A stretch of 64,000 nt of DNA from Agelas oroides (Eukaryota > Porifera > Demospongiae > Agelasida > Agelasidae). Each line of letters opens with the position of its first letter. Position 1 is the first letter of the stretch. The position numbers and the translations under genes are program-made. The stretch lies in NCBI GenBank assembly GCA_949130485.1, contig OX422196.1:2710889-2774888 (forward strand). Reading direction: 5' to 3'. The notes under the pieces were generated by a model. The model did no database searches. It saw nothing but the letters and a program-made list of their open reading frames with translations, and was not told the origin of the DNA. Below, one piece after another: positions 1 to 8,622 of this stretch.

Positions 1-73
1 CCTATCTAATGTATATCATCCACTCAATGGAGGGTGGAAGTTTGTGAAGACAAAAGCGTTTTTGAAAGTAGTG
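1..73. other. Left edge, no feature seen
   Basis: These bases precede the first MITE copy. No splice-site pair, open frame or repeat could be supported here. They may lie in a PRKDC intron, because the PRKDC exons further right continue a gene whose earlier exons are not visible in the window. Confidence 0.3.
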
Positions 74-463
74 TATAGAGGTTCTGCATGTGATGTCATC
101 AAAAGGGTTAAATTTATTAATTTTAATTTAATAGTCTTGCCAATTTTTCTAGGCAATAAGGAAGGTCTAAATAGCTTCAATCTCAAGTGAAAATTTTAAA
201 TTAATGATAGTTGATTTTATATAAATTGTCAAAGTTTGATCTTTTAGCATTAACTTGTATGGCGAGTGGCAAAATTTGCCACTCGCTGTACAAATCCTAT
301 GCAAAATGTTTGACTTTAAGAATTTATATAAAATCAATGGAAAGGAGTTAGGCCTTCATATTTTAGAATTGAGTTAGCTGGACCATCAGTATTACCTGCA
401 AATGTTTGGAATGGCTAATTATGAATTTTAAATTGGTGATGACGTCACTGCAGAACCTCTATA
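74..463. mobile_element. MITE copy 1, TA target duplication (Tc1/mariner type)
   Basis: The ends are TAGAGGTTCTGCA... and ...TGCAGAACCTCTA, with a TA on each side (74-75 and 462-463), so the element proper is 76-461. The terminal inverted repeat continues for about 25 bp, with GTGATGTCATCA on the left and the complement of GTGACGTCATCA on the right. A nearly identical copy lies at 9894-10284 with unrelated flanking sequence, so these are two separate insertions. The interior has no coding capacity and is itself a long imperfect hairpin: the tract TTGATTTTATATAAATT at about 209 pairs with ATTTATATAAAATCAA at about 321, and the centre is a 12-bp-arm palindrome at 262-286 (GCGAGTGGCAAA). The TA duplication and absence of a transposase suggest a non-autonomous element moved by a Tc1/mariner-type enzyme. 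The superfamily is inferred from the TA only. Confidence 0.88.
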
Positions 464-1341
464 GAGTAACGGTGGATTGTCACCTTTCTCGTCTCCCTCC
501 TTCTCGCTTAGTACACAGAAATTAGTACTAAATACCCATTTCTGTTCTGCGCATCACAGGAAACATGTAATCCCAATTTTCTGCGTGGGTGAGCATTTTC
601 GCAAAATATTGCACGCGCGTTTACCGCGAAGTAAAGAAGACTCGGAAAAAGTTACGGTGCGATTTGAAATCAGTGCCTGGCGGGTATAGTGCTGGCAGTT
701 ACTTTTGGAATATTACATGATGAAATTTTTTTTTGGATTGTGAACCCTACATTAGATGTGAGTAATAACTGATACATGAACAGTGCCTGCGAAATAAATA
801 CAATATGCTGATTTAGGCATAAAAAGTAAAAACGCATTCAAGTTCAGGAAAGAGTGCCTGCTGCAACAGAACTCCAGGAACCAGTATTCTTGCTGCATGT
901 ATAGCCATGCACCTACAAGGTTAAATAGATAGTAAGTCTTATAAATTACATAGTACCGGTACTTATTCATTTTGTACTACATGCATGCATACATACAGTC
1001 TAACCAGATGCATGACCAACCATATACAGTCAGTTAATGAGGCACAAGTTCTACTGAATCCCCCAGTCCATGCACTGTACAATTAAGCTATAGTCAAACA
1101 GGCTGGAACATCTAGTGACTGGACATCTTGTCCATCCATGTACTCAAAGCACTTGAGCAATATCCATCGTAATACAAACATCAAAAGTACATCATTTATG
1201 CTACGTAAAAGTACTTTTTTTTACCGTTGAGCATCACAGGAGTGCTTATCATACAAAACATCCCTTCACTGACTTCAGTGAAGGGCATACACATTCAGGT
1301 ATGTAAATTTAGGTGACTTTTGTAATAGTAGAGGCATCAAA
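464..1341. other. Non-coding stretch, no gene supported
   Basis: An open frame at 477-689 (+) has no recognisable similarity and no supporting splice context, and a minus-strand frame at 752-970 is equally unsupported. AT-rich sequence and short direct repeats such as ATGCATGCATACATAC near 981 are present. I treat this as intron or intergenic sequence. Confidence 0.45.
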
Positions 1342-1683
1342 CTACCCTTGTTGTAAAGGTCCCCATAGACTGAAACTGCTGATACCCCGCGCAAGTGAAT
1401 CTATGCAGAACTCGTGTACAGGCGGCGTCCCCACCCCTTTTCCAGTGCAGTAAGTATAGAAAATATAGGGCATCCCGTTCAGGTGACTTTTCAAGTGACA
1501 CACAAAATCAACTACGCTCAAAAGTAAGCTTAGGCTGGCTACAGTGTATATCAAAGTAGCGCAAGATCAAACTCACTTGGGCTTGGAATCCCGTAGGAAC
1601 CACCACAGCTCCGGAAATTGACGAAGTAGGTCGGCAGTCACTTTCACTCCTGAAATAACATTGCGAATGTTCTCTAAAGGTGA
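1342..1683 (-). CDS. Putative two-exon gene 3' end, unrecognised
   Basis: Two minus-strand segments look like joined exons. The first, 1683 down to 1577, follows an acceptor (GCCGTTGTTTAG) and ends before GTGAGT. It encodes a tryptophan-rich peptide including LLRQFPELWWFLRDSKP. The second, 1534 down to 1342, follows an acceptor ending CCAG and runs to a TAG stop, encoding a segment including HLNGMPYIFYTYCTGKGVG. Joining across the 42-bp intron (1535-1576) keeps the frame open, whereas reading through the intron meets TGA at once. The start exon was not found. An ATTTCAG inside the first segment at about 1650-1656 could be an alternative acceptor in the same frame. I do not recognise the family. 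The gene would lie antisense to, and probably within an intron of, PRKDC. This is a prediction from splice signals only and could be spurious. Confidence 0.35.
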
Positions 1684-2297
1684 CTAAACAACGGCAACTT
1701 CGTACGCTTTGGCTAGCTACAGCTTAGAGAAACACGTGAGCCTTGAAAAGTTTCGCGAGCAAAATTTGACCGGAAACGAAAATTATGCACAGATCACAAA
1801 ACTACTTCAGAAACAACCAGCATAAAACCTCTAAAACCACTAAAACCACTAAAACCGGTTGTAGACTACAGTTATGTGATCCCTATTTCAAGCCACATAT
1901 ATATATCTCTGTTCTACAACAGAATCGCTGATAATTAGAGGTAAGGATAGCTGCAGCTGAAAACCAAGTTTGGTGGACAGTGCTGCCTCCCTCGCTTTAT
2001 AGGACTTCGTCGCCCGTGGATCGGTAGCTTCGGTCCGATGGTCGCAGCCATTGACATCACCCTTTATTGTGGCATAGCATCCTCATCCACTGATTTACAT
2101 CAACCTACCCACTGGATCAAAAACATTGTTACTCCCATTGGTGCTATGCAGCCGTCTGATAGTGCATGGGGTGTCCGATAATTGATTGGTTATTTACTCT
2201 ATAGCTAGTTCACCAACCTCACTAGTGGTGAGCTTCATGTTGTATAGGGGTTATTCATTAATGCAGATGCCTACCATGTTTACTTTTTACACCCTAG
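1684..2297. other. Intron or intergenic sequence left of the PRKDC exons
   Basis: A plus-strand frame from about 1976 to 2181 is open for some 68 codons, but matches nothing I know and does not resemble a PIKK kinase domain. A possible 18-bp micro-exon (after TTCTACAACAG at about 1921, before GTAAGG at about 1941) was noted but not supported. A triplicated ACTAAAACC-type tract lies near 1830-1860. The stretch ends in a good acceptor, TACTTTTTACACCCTAG, at 2281-2297. Confidence 0.4.
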
Positions 2298-3110
2298 TCA
2301 TTGGCAAGAAAACAGGCCAAGATACAGAAACTGAGTGAGGAAACCTGTGAGTTAATACTCCTACATCTCCGAGTGTGTGTCTATAGTTCCATGAAACTCA
2401 AGTATACTTGTGAAAGACAGCAGTAATGGGTGAAGGTAATAAAGGATACACTGTAGATGTCAACTTTCCAACGTTTTATTTACTACCTAGTCACCTGGGG
2501 ATGTATACACTTCCTCAGTCCAGTTTAACTTTTTCTTCACACACCATGCATATTTTCCCCTTTCCAGACTCTCAAGATGGTGCATGGTACCTGAGGGAGA
2601 AACTCAAGCAAGCTGAGAAAAAGCTGTTAGGCTATAATCCAGCTTATGTCATGAGGTACTAGTCCAAAACTATACAATCCTTCTGTGGCTAGTAATAGCA
2701 TGAATAGCCCAATCCACGGCCTCTAAATTGAAGGATACAGTAATGAAAATGGAAGGACTCGGAAACAAGTGGGCATGGAATATTTGTCCATTTGCTATTT
2801 GTTGCAGATGAATTTAGCATTTGGCTATTACATACCTATTTCAGGTTGGTTACTTTGGGTAGCAAACACTTCAGTGAGTGAGTTATAATTCTACTCTCTT
2901 TACAGAACTGACCTGAAGGCAGGCCACCATAAGACACAGGAATATCCAGCCTTGGAGGCCATTTTGATGGGAGACAAGCAATACAACAAGCGGGCACGTG
3001 TCAAAGAGAAGTGCAACTCTGTTGAGGAGCAGGTGGAGTGCCTCATGGACCATGCCACCGACCCCAACATCCTGGGAAGGGTGTGGGGAGGTTGGAAGCC
3101 CTGGGTTTGA
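2298..3110 (+). CDS. PRKDC: DNA-dependent protein kinase catalytic subunit, C-terminal exons with FATC domain
   Basis: Three exons join in frame: 2298-2346 (acceptor ...CCCTAG, donor GTGAGT), 2568-2655 (acceptor ...CCCCTTTCCAG, donor GTACTAG) and 2906-3110 (acceptor ...CTCTTTACAG, stop TGA at 3108-3110). They give 113 residues, the last part of the protein. Exon 1 is basic (LARKQAKIQKLSEE). Exon 2 includes GYNPAYVMR. Exon 3 ends with VEEQVECLMDHATDPNILGR and then a GW..W terminus, the hallmark of the FATC domain of PI3K-related kinases. The ATDPNILGR string followed by W.GW.PW is what I know from DNA-PKcs rather than mTOR, ATM or ATR. DNA-PKcs binds Ku at DNA ends and drives non-homologous end joining in the nucleus. 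The kinase-domain exons were not found in 1-2297, so the upstream intron is long, or the remainder lies beyond the left edge, or this is a detached fragment. Introns are 221 and 250 bp. Confidence 0.85.
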
Positions 3111-3757
3111 ACAAGCTGGTAGAGAACTCTCATATCAACTCTTCTTTCTTATGTACTTCACAAAAGATTGTCATAGATGATTGATCAAGACATGCATGGC
3201 ATTAAGAAATCAGTTTTGCATAACTGTCTTCCTTTGATCCTACTACTCTTGCAATTGAATGGACAATGCAGAACACATGCACACACCTATACAGGGCAGT
3301 TGGGTATGTACAGCGCAATCCATTAGAGGCCTTCTAATACAGATTTGCAAAATATGCTTTTAAGACTTATTTCAAGAAATGATGCCCCATACGAGGTGAG
3401 AGCAGTGTTTTTCTAAGCCCATGTATGCTGCCAAAGGTAAGAACTGGTCCACCCATTACCAACCTACATCCACACGTTGCAGTAAATATCATGTCAAACC
3501 ACCAGTTTACTGCATCAGGGTGAGAAATCAGAGTACGCTGCTGCTTTGTCAAAGATCACACACAGAGACTATCCATTCAGTAGAGACTACAGTGCTGTAT
3601 AACTCACTGAAGTAGTCGCTCAAAGTTTAAATTTACTGTTACCTACCATCATGACTCAAGTATATACAAAACCTAGGAATTTGGAGGTAACAATCTGATT
3701 GGTTCATTGGCCATGCAATATCTTGTATGTACTGGGCTTCCTGACCATATGTTGTAT
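3111..3757. other. PRKDC 3' UTR and downstream intergenic sequence
   Basis: This should contain the PRKDC 3' untranslated region, but no canonical AATAAA signal was noted directly downstream of the stop. Overlapping small frames at 3367-3552 (-) and 3421-3615 (+) have no recognisable product. No other feature was seen. Confidence 0.4.
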
Positions 3758-4204
3758 CAGAGGAGGTTGGAACGTATTAAAGCGACTGTCACATGACTGC
3801 TGTCACAGCTGGAATTTTGTAGTCTCATTCCCAAACCAAATTTGTTGTGGGTTGGCCTTGGAAACCGGTCAAGTTTGGTCAGGGAATGAGACTAGGAATG
3901 TTAGTGTTCGTAGCTTGTACATCAGGGCAGGCTAGGTTGTGGACGTACTAGACAAGATAAGAATTTTGTGGCACTCTTAGATTGTGGGGAGCTCTGTCAT
4001 GCTCTGTGTGTACACTTGCGCTGTCTTTCCAAAATTGAAGGATGGACTGTCAGGTACGGGTCTTGAATAGCTTGTAATTGTTGAGAAATCTTTAGGTGAG
4101 AACTTTCTCTGGCCAGATTTGCCCAGTTTTGACAATCGATACGACTATAGTATTTTTTAACTTGACCATGTGGAAGATCACATGATACGTTCCAACCTCC
4201 TCTG
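3758..4204. mobile_element. Decayed inverted-repeat element, 447 bp
   Basis: The 20 bp at 3758-3777 (CAGAGGAGGTTGGAACGTAT) are the exact reverse complement of 4185-4204. The flanks ATGTTGTAT (3749-3757) and GCTTTGTAT (4205-4213) agree at 6 of 9 positions, as expected for an old 9-bp target duplication. No transposase frame is present. A smaller element (3820-3894) sits inside. Classification as a Mutator-like non-autonomous element is inferred only from the likely 9-bp duplication. Confidence 0.6.
3820..3894. mobile_element. Nested 75-bp miniature element with TAGTCTCATTCCC ends
   Basis: The ends TAGTCTCATTCCC and GGGAATGAGACTA are perfect inverted repeats for 13 bp and continue imperfectly to about 25 bp, leaving a loop of about 25 bp. 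The flanks GGAATTTTG (3811-3819) and GGAATGTTA (3895-3903) match at 7 of 9 positions, like a decayed 9-bp target duplication. The ends resemble those of the 625-bp element at 4863-5487 (TAGCCTCGTTTCC), so it may be a minimal derivative of the same family. It interrupts the 3758-4204 element. Confidence 0.55.
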
Positions 4205-4782
4205 GCTTTGTATAATAGCCTCATATGTTCAACCTCAATTGTCAACCTTACACACACACGCTGGTGTCCATGGCTACAACATTGTCCTGTTACCTAGGCA
4301 ACACACTGTACATGGCTATGGTGATAAAGTATGCAATCAGCTGTCAAGAGCGCATGATGACATGATGACATCATGACATCATCATGTGCTCTTGCAGCTG
4401 TCTAATCTGGTTTGTGGATCTTGTCAGACTCCATCCTATAGGTTGCACTTGATGGCATGTTCTGAGCAAATCTCATTACACAAATCTCCAGTGTGAAGGT
4501 TCAAGGTAGTTCGGTAGGCTTGAACCACCCTGGACTCATGTCAACCTCCCACACAAGCCTTGTTACGAACTACAGCACAACAAAGAGTGTAAGGTCTATC
4601 GGTTCGAGGTAATTCTGTACATGTACATTATACACAACCATGAAATTTTACAATTACAACTTTATTGGCGTTGAGAGATAACCTCCAGAACTGAAAGACG
4701 ATGTGAAGAAAGTGTAGGAGACTGCAAAAGGTTACTTTCCTCATATTTCCCTATAAGGAGAAAACAGACTAGTTCATGACAG
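4205..4782. other. Intergenic sequence, no gene seen
   Basis: Apart from the palindrome at 4338-4400 no structure is supported. Two pieces resembling tRNA T-loops (GGTTCAAGG near 4499 and GGTTCGAGG near 4600) are not accompanied by foldable cloverleafs. Confidence 0.4.
4338..4400. repeat. 63-bp imperfect palindrome with ATGAC/GTCAT words
   Basis: The left part CAGCTGTCAAGAGCGCATGA and right part TCATGTGCTCTTGCAGCTG pair with one extra base and few mismatches. The centre consists of ATGATGACATG / CATGACATCAT words that continue the pairing. It could form a cruciform or an RNA hairpin. It may be a tiny foldback element, but no target duplication was identified. Confidence 0.65.
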
Positions 4783-4863
4783 CAACAGGGAAGGTCATAC
4801 TTCTCTCTATATACCTTCATTGATCAACTTTGAAATGAATTGATCTCCAACAGGGAAGGTCAT
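4783..4863. repeat. 16-bp direct repeat bracketing a copy of the kinase gene 3' end
   Basis: CAACAGGGAAGGTCAT occurs at 4783-4798 and again at 4848-4863. Between them, 4803-4849 (47 bp) is identical to 5853-5899, which on the minus strand encodes the last 13 residues and the stop of the kinase-like gene. The arrangement looks like a templated or duplicated insertion of that gene's end. The second 16-bp copy was then the insertion site of the 625-bp element. Confidence 0.7.
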
Positions 4864-5496
4864 AGCCTCGTTTCCAGGCCCCGTCCGAAAAATCGGAAAG
4901 GGGGCCTGGTAGCACTTCCGTGTATTTTCTGTCGCTAATGTAAACGTCATCAAATGCATGCTACGGTAGGACACGCCTTACTGCAACCGTTATGTCAGCT
5001 GACTATCATGCAAATGCGTGCAAGATTAAGCAAGAGCGAGTTGAACAAGCGATGCTGTAGTATGCTATCTTCCGTGTTTATCTATCCAGCTCGGATGCAC
5101 ACTGTCTATACACAAATTCCGACAGATTGTCTCAGTTGATCGGGACCCCAGCCAGTGCCAACAGACGATCGGGGAGTTTGTCTCGATAACCCGTGTGGGT
5201 AAACAGTGCTCTCCGATTTCGATCGTCCACCGATCTCCCGTAAACGCAACACTGCTGCCGCACGTATGTAGGAGACACAGACGACGCCATCACGAGCTAC
5301 CCTACCGTATTGCATAGTCGGCACTTTTGGCCTCGTGTGCATGTGACAGGATCACGTTCCGCGTGGTTTCATTCTGTAATCTGATTGGCTCCTCAAAATT
5401 TTGAGAGGTAATGATCGACAGAAAATACACGGAAACGCTACCAGGCCCCTTTCCCGATTTTTCAGGCGGGGCCTGCAGACGAGGCTAGGAAGGTCA
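4854..5496. mobile_element. Non-autonomous Mutator-like element, 625 bp, 72-bp TIRs, 9-bp TSD
   Basis: The element proper is 4863-5487, from TAGCCTCG to CGAGGCTA. The first 72 bp (4863-4934) and last 72 bp (5416-5487) are inverted repeats with roughly nine differences. Flanks GGAAGGTCA at 4854-4862 and 5488-5496 are a perfect 9-bp target duplication. Each TIR can also fold on itself (CCAGGCCCC with GGGGGCCTGG). Internal frames at 4954-5139 (+) and 5106-5342 (-) do not resemble a transposase, so it must be moved in trans. A 9-bp duplication with long TIRs is typical of Mutator-like elements. That assignment is inference from structure. Confidence 0.82.
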
Positions 5497-5852
5497 TGCT
5501 TGTTAAGTTGTACCATGGGTTCTAGGGGTATGAGATTTGTACCCTGAGTATAGTTGTATGTATTCCTGAGGGCAAAGAATACATATAACTATGCCCAAGA
5601 CCCTACAGTACAGCTGACTTGTACCATGATTCAATTAGCCAATGTTTCCCAGACAGTTGGGGGTCAATTTTAGCAACAACTGAAGCATTAGCTGTCCCAG
5701 CAACCATACAGCTGCAAGACAAAATCTGGGAGTGGCCTGGTGATGAGGCTAATACACCCTAGGGTATATGGAAAGATGAAAGGCTGTGCTAGGGTGTAGG
5801 GTGAATAGATACTGTGGCAGTACCTTTTATCCGCCCACGCATCATGCTACAA
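5497..5852. other. Intergenic sequence with a short hairpin
   Basis: ATAGTTGTATGTATTC at 5550-5565 pairs with GAATACATATAACTAT at 5577-5592 with one mismatch, leaving an 11-base loop. It could be a small foldback or a transcript hairpin downstream of the minus-strand kinase gene. No gene was seen in the rest. Confidence 0.5.
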
Positions 5853-5899
5853 CTCTCTATATACCTTCATTGATCAACTTTGAAATGAATTGATCTCCA
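5853..5899. repeat. 47-bp direct repeat, second copy at 4803-4849
   Basis: These 47 bp are identical to 4803-4849, 1050 bp to the left. Here they span the TAG stop (5857-5859) and the last codons (GDQFISKLINEGI) of the kinase-like gene, so this copy is the likely source. Confidence 0.8.
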
Positions 5900-7067
5900 T
5901 GGATGCCTGCAGGGAGCTCTTGAAATTTTCTCTCATGGTATTCACCTTCACAATGGAGAACCCAGGCAGCCAACCATCCTACTTGTATCCAGTCTATCTG
6001 ATCTGGAGTCATTTCGCTCACGTACATACACGATTTACCGTAGCTTATGGGGGACCTTGTGATTGCTATGGACCGATCTAAATCTATCAAAACAGGTTCA
6101 TACTGCTCGTTAAAACACACATTCTCTAGTCTAATGTCCTGGTGCGCAAAACCATGTTGGTGAAATTCTTGAATTGCTTGTGCCAATCCCTTCAGGAGAT
6201 CGTGTAAGCACAAACTTGCTTCCTCAACTGTCAGTGGGTCGTGGGGCACTGCCTTGTACCTCAAAAATTTCAAGTTTTCTATTCGAACAAATTCAAAGTT
6301 GACAATGTAGCTCAGTAGATTTCGATCTGGTATCAATTGCATGATCTCGTCATAAATGGTGTTACCTCCATACGAATACTTGTACCAAAGCGCCTGTCTG
6401 GGTACGTAAACAAGGGTGGATGATCGAGAATGCTTTTGAATGGCACCATCTCCAAATATTCTACCTAATTCACTATTTGAGAGTACAACTGCATAGTTAG
6501 TTTCCTGCTCATCAGTGCCATAGGAATCGAGGCAAGCTTTCCTGCACGCATCCACCACAGTTTCTCTTACTTTACGGATATCAACAATGCTGGTCAATTT
6601 ATACTGGAATTTTACTCCATTCCAGGTCACTTCAACACTGACTACACACTGGTGAAACCCTTCTTTGTCAGTTGGTAGTTTGGGGAAAGCAAAACCTGTG
6701 CACACAGTGGTGGTTTTGTTGTATGATCGTTTTACACGAGGTGCTCGACAACGCTCATGACACACTTCTCAATTGTGGCTTCATATGACCTTGATGAGTG
6801 CACTTTTATGACCAACAAAATCTGGTCGCCTTGTAAAACCTGTACATCAGGTCTTTGGATGGTAGAGCAATACAGGGGGGGAAGACTACCCAAACCGGCA
6901 ATTCCGTTATCAACCTTGTACTCGTATGATGTTCCTAATATTTCCTTCAAGTAGGCTGAACATGCTGCTTCATTTTTATCTTCACACAAACGTATCGTCT
7001 CTTTCTCACATATCCAGAGGTCCTTAAGGTGGCACGGTCGTCCCTCAGCGGAGGTTAACGAAAACAT
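5857..7067 (-). pseudogene. Kinase-like protein, frame-disrupted
   Basis: Two overlapping minus-strand frames make one product. The N-terminal part (7067 down to 6732, 111 residues) begins at a candidate ATG and ends in ...ATIEKCVMSVVEHLV then TAA. The C-terminal part (open from 6765 down to 5857) continues with KRSYNKTTT and runs to TAG. The switch is a single-base frame change near 6732-6740, with no usable intron there. In the 302-residue downstream frame I see the protein-kinase catalytic loop HQDIRLEN (residues 208-215, with the expected D and N) and DLD (228-230) in place of DFG. A lysine in ALWYKY (about 129) may be the ATP lysine. The upstream half has a VEVTW strand-rich segment. The overall look matches large uncharacterised kinase-like families that I associate with sponges and cnidarians. 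Substrate and pathway are unknown. A sequencing error, rather than true decay, could explain the frame break. Confidence 0.6.
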
Positions 7068-7753
7068 AAACTTGGGTTACAGTCAGGACCAGGGTTACTC
7101 CTAGTTTCAGGGTTAGGGTTTGGTTTAGGGCAATCTTGCTTTGCCTAATTTTAAAAAGGGTTTTAGTAGCTCATTAATATATTCATGAACCCCAAATTGC
7201 CACTCGATGGACGCATCTACACGCTCACTGTAGGTAGCGTCCCAACCACCAATGTATCTCAAATCAATCTATGCCAGCTTTTGTTCAAAGCTACTCTCAA
7301 AGTCAGGCTAGACTCATGTTTGTCACTACTCTTGGAATGGACAACTTTGACTGCACCAAAATGAATGCACATTTCGAAAAATTCACAGCTTGTCTACGGG
7401 AGGGGCTCATTCACGAGTGGAAGCAAGCATTACTAGCCCCACCTCTCCCCCTTATGTCGCTAAACAACTCACGGCTCTGTTCCACACACAGCCACCGTTC
7501 AGCTCCCTTGTCTGTCAGACTGTAGCACAAACGATAAATTGCGTATTCTAGTTAAAGCCCAGCCCAGCACTCGAAGCACCTGGCCACGGTCACCAACTAG
7601 ACTAGGCATACGGCCGCGAGACCTGGGCCTACTCAACAAATACAGTCTTGGCCACTGTGGCCTTTCTGCTGCTTCTAGACACAAGTTTGCTTTCACAAGC
7701 AGGCATCACGCACTACTCACAGCTACTGACACTACAGCACTCTACTAAACTCC

Positions 7754-7758
<5 letters not shown>
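7068..7758. other. Intergenic sequence with degenerate TTAGGG words
   Basis: CAGGGTTAGGG and TTTAGGG at about 7108-7130 look like two or three telomere-type words but do not make an array. A plus-strand frame at 7271-7525 (84 codons) and another at 7539-7748 show no recognisable family. They could be exons of an unknown gene or decayed transposon sequence. Confidence 0.4.
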
Positions 7759-7791
<33 letters not shown>

Positions 7792-7798
7792 TCGATCT
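7759..7798 (-). repeat. Poly(A) tract of 40 on the minus strand
   Basis: Forty consecutive T on the plus strand, that is A40 on the minus strand. On the minus strand it directly follows the decamer array at 7813-7930 plus a 14-bp spacer, so the pair reads like a polyadenylated retrocopy. No target duplication was found around it. Confidence 0.85.
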
Positions 7799-7812
7799 AA
7801 GCTTATCTTCAA

Positions 7813-7930
7813 GGCAGAGCGTGGTAGAGCGAGGTAGAGTCGGGTCGAGCCAGGGAGAGTGTGGTAGAGTGAGGTAGAGTGGGTGTAGAGTGGGGTAGAG
7901 TGAGGTAGAGTCGGATCGAGAGAGGGTAGA
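7813..7930 (+). repeat. Short TAGAG decamer array, relative of the big satellite
   Basis: About twelve 10-bp words (one of 11) are visible, for example GGTAGAGCGA, GGTAGAGTCG, GGTCGAGCCA, GGTAGAGTGA, GGTAGAGTGG. The spacing and core (GGTAGAGNNN) are the same as the modules of the satellite that starts at 11485. The minus-strand translation (for example STSLYHTLPGSTRLYL) is close to peptides read from the satellite. It is more GC-rich and lacks the CCATGG word, so it is a divergent or ancestral form rather than a displaced piece. Confidence 0.8.
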
Positions 7931-8418
7931 CAAAGTTCCGAGCACCACATGAAGGGTGCCGCCAGGCCACATCTTAACTAACTTAATTATAAACTGATTA
8001 TTGGATGGCAATGCCGACAGGAAATGGGGAAAATCCCCAATTTTACGGACCGTGAACGGTTTGAGACTCCCAAAACGGACTGTGCGCTAAAATTTTAACA
8101 AGACAAAGAAGACTATCAACTTGGATTCCAGGTTTGTTGACCTTGAAAATACAGGGTACCGTGCCACCTTAAGGTTGTAACGTTTCTCACTAGCACAAAC
8201 GTCTGCAAAAGCAGAACCCAAATGTCGTTCTATCAGGGAACAATTGACGAGGTCGTACCCCTGAGAGAATATACTTGAACTACGTAGAGGACGGGTGATT
8301 GCATGTGATGCCATATGTTGTTCTCACAGGCAACAAACAGGAGAGGCTGGTAGGGTAAGAGTCCTAGAGAGGGAAGGCAACATGGGAGGGAGGTTACAAG
8401 GGCAAAGACCCTAGTGGT
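7931..8418. other. Intergenic sequence, no gene supported
   Basis: A minus-strand frame at 8087-8314 (75 codons) includes SQGYDLVNCSLIERHLGSAF, which looks protein-like but is not recognised and has no clear splice partners. No transposon ends were found other than the outer inverted repeat starting near 8419. Confidence 0.35.
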
Positions 8419-8622
8419 TAAGGTAAGGGGCCCTAATTCAGGACAGTTTTTGAGCTTTGCTTACCAACTAATGGCACGTCGCTAGGTAAGTAACACAATA
8501 AGTCTGTACATATACCTCAGGCATCGTACTATATGCATTCCAAGTTTGAAGTCTCAACTCCAAAGGATACCTGAGAATGGAGCGACTTTGTTCACATAGC
8601 AAAATTTTTGGGGGTGGTGTCT

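Noticed and set aside
1925-1942. 18-bp micro-exon before GTAAGG
   Set aside because: The acceptor and donor look good but there is no neighbouring exon to join and no recognisable sequence.
4499-4620. tRNA gene suggested by GGTTCAAGG / GGTTCGAGG
   Set aside because: No acceptor stem, A-box or anticodon arm could be placed at suitable distance.
4954-5342. Transposase gene inside the 625-bp element
   Set aside because: The two frames (61 and 78 codons) overlap on opposite strands and show no DDE/D or zinc-finger pattern.
7108-7131. Telomere or interstitial telomeric array
   Set aside because: Only two or three TTAGGG-like words, imperfect and not in tandem.
7499-8011. Frames at 7499-7696 (-), 7732-7950 (-) and 7787-8011 (-)
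   Set aside because: The latter two are the decamer array (one also reads the poly(A) tract as lysines); the first is antisense to another unsupported frame.
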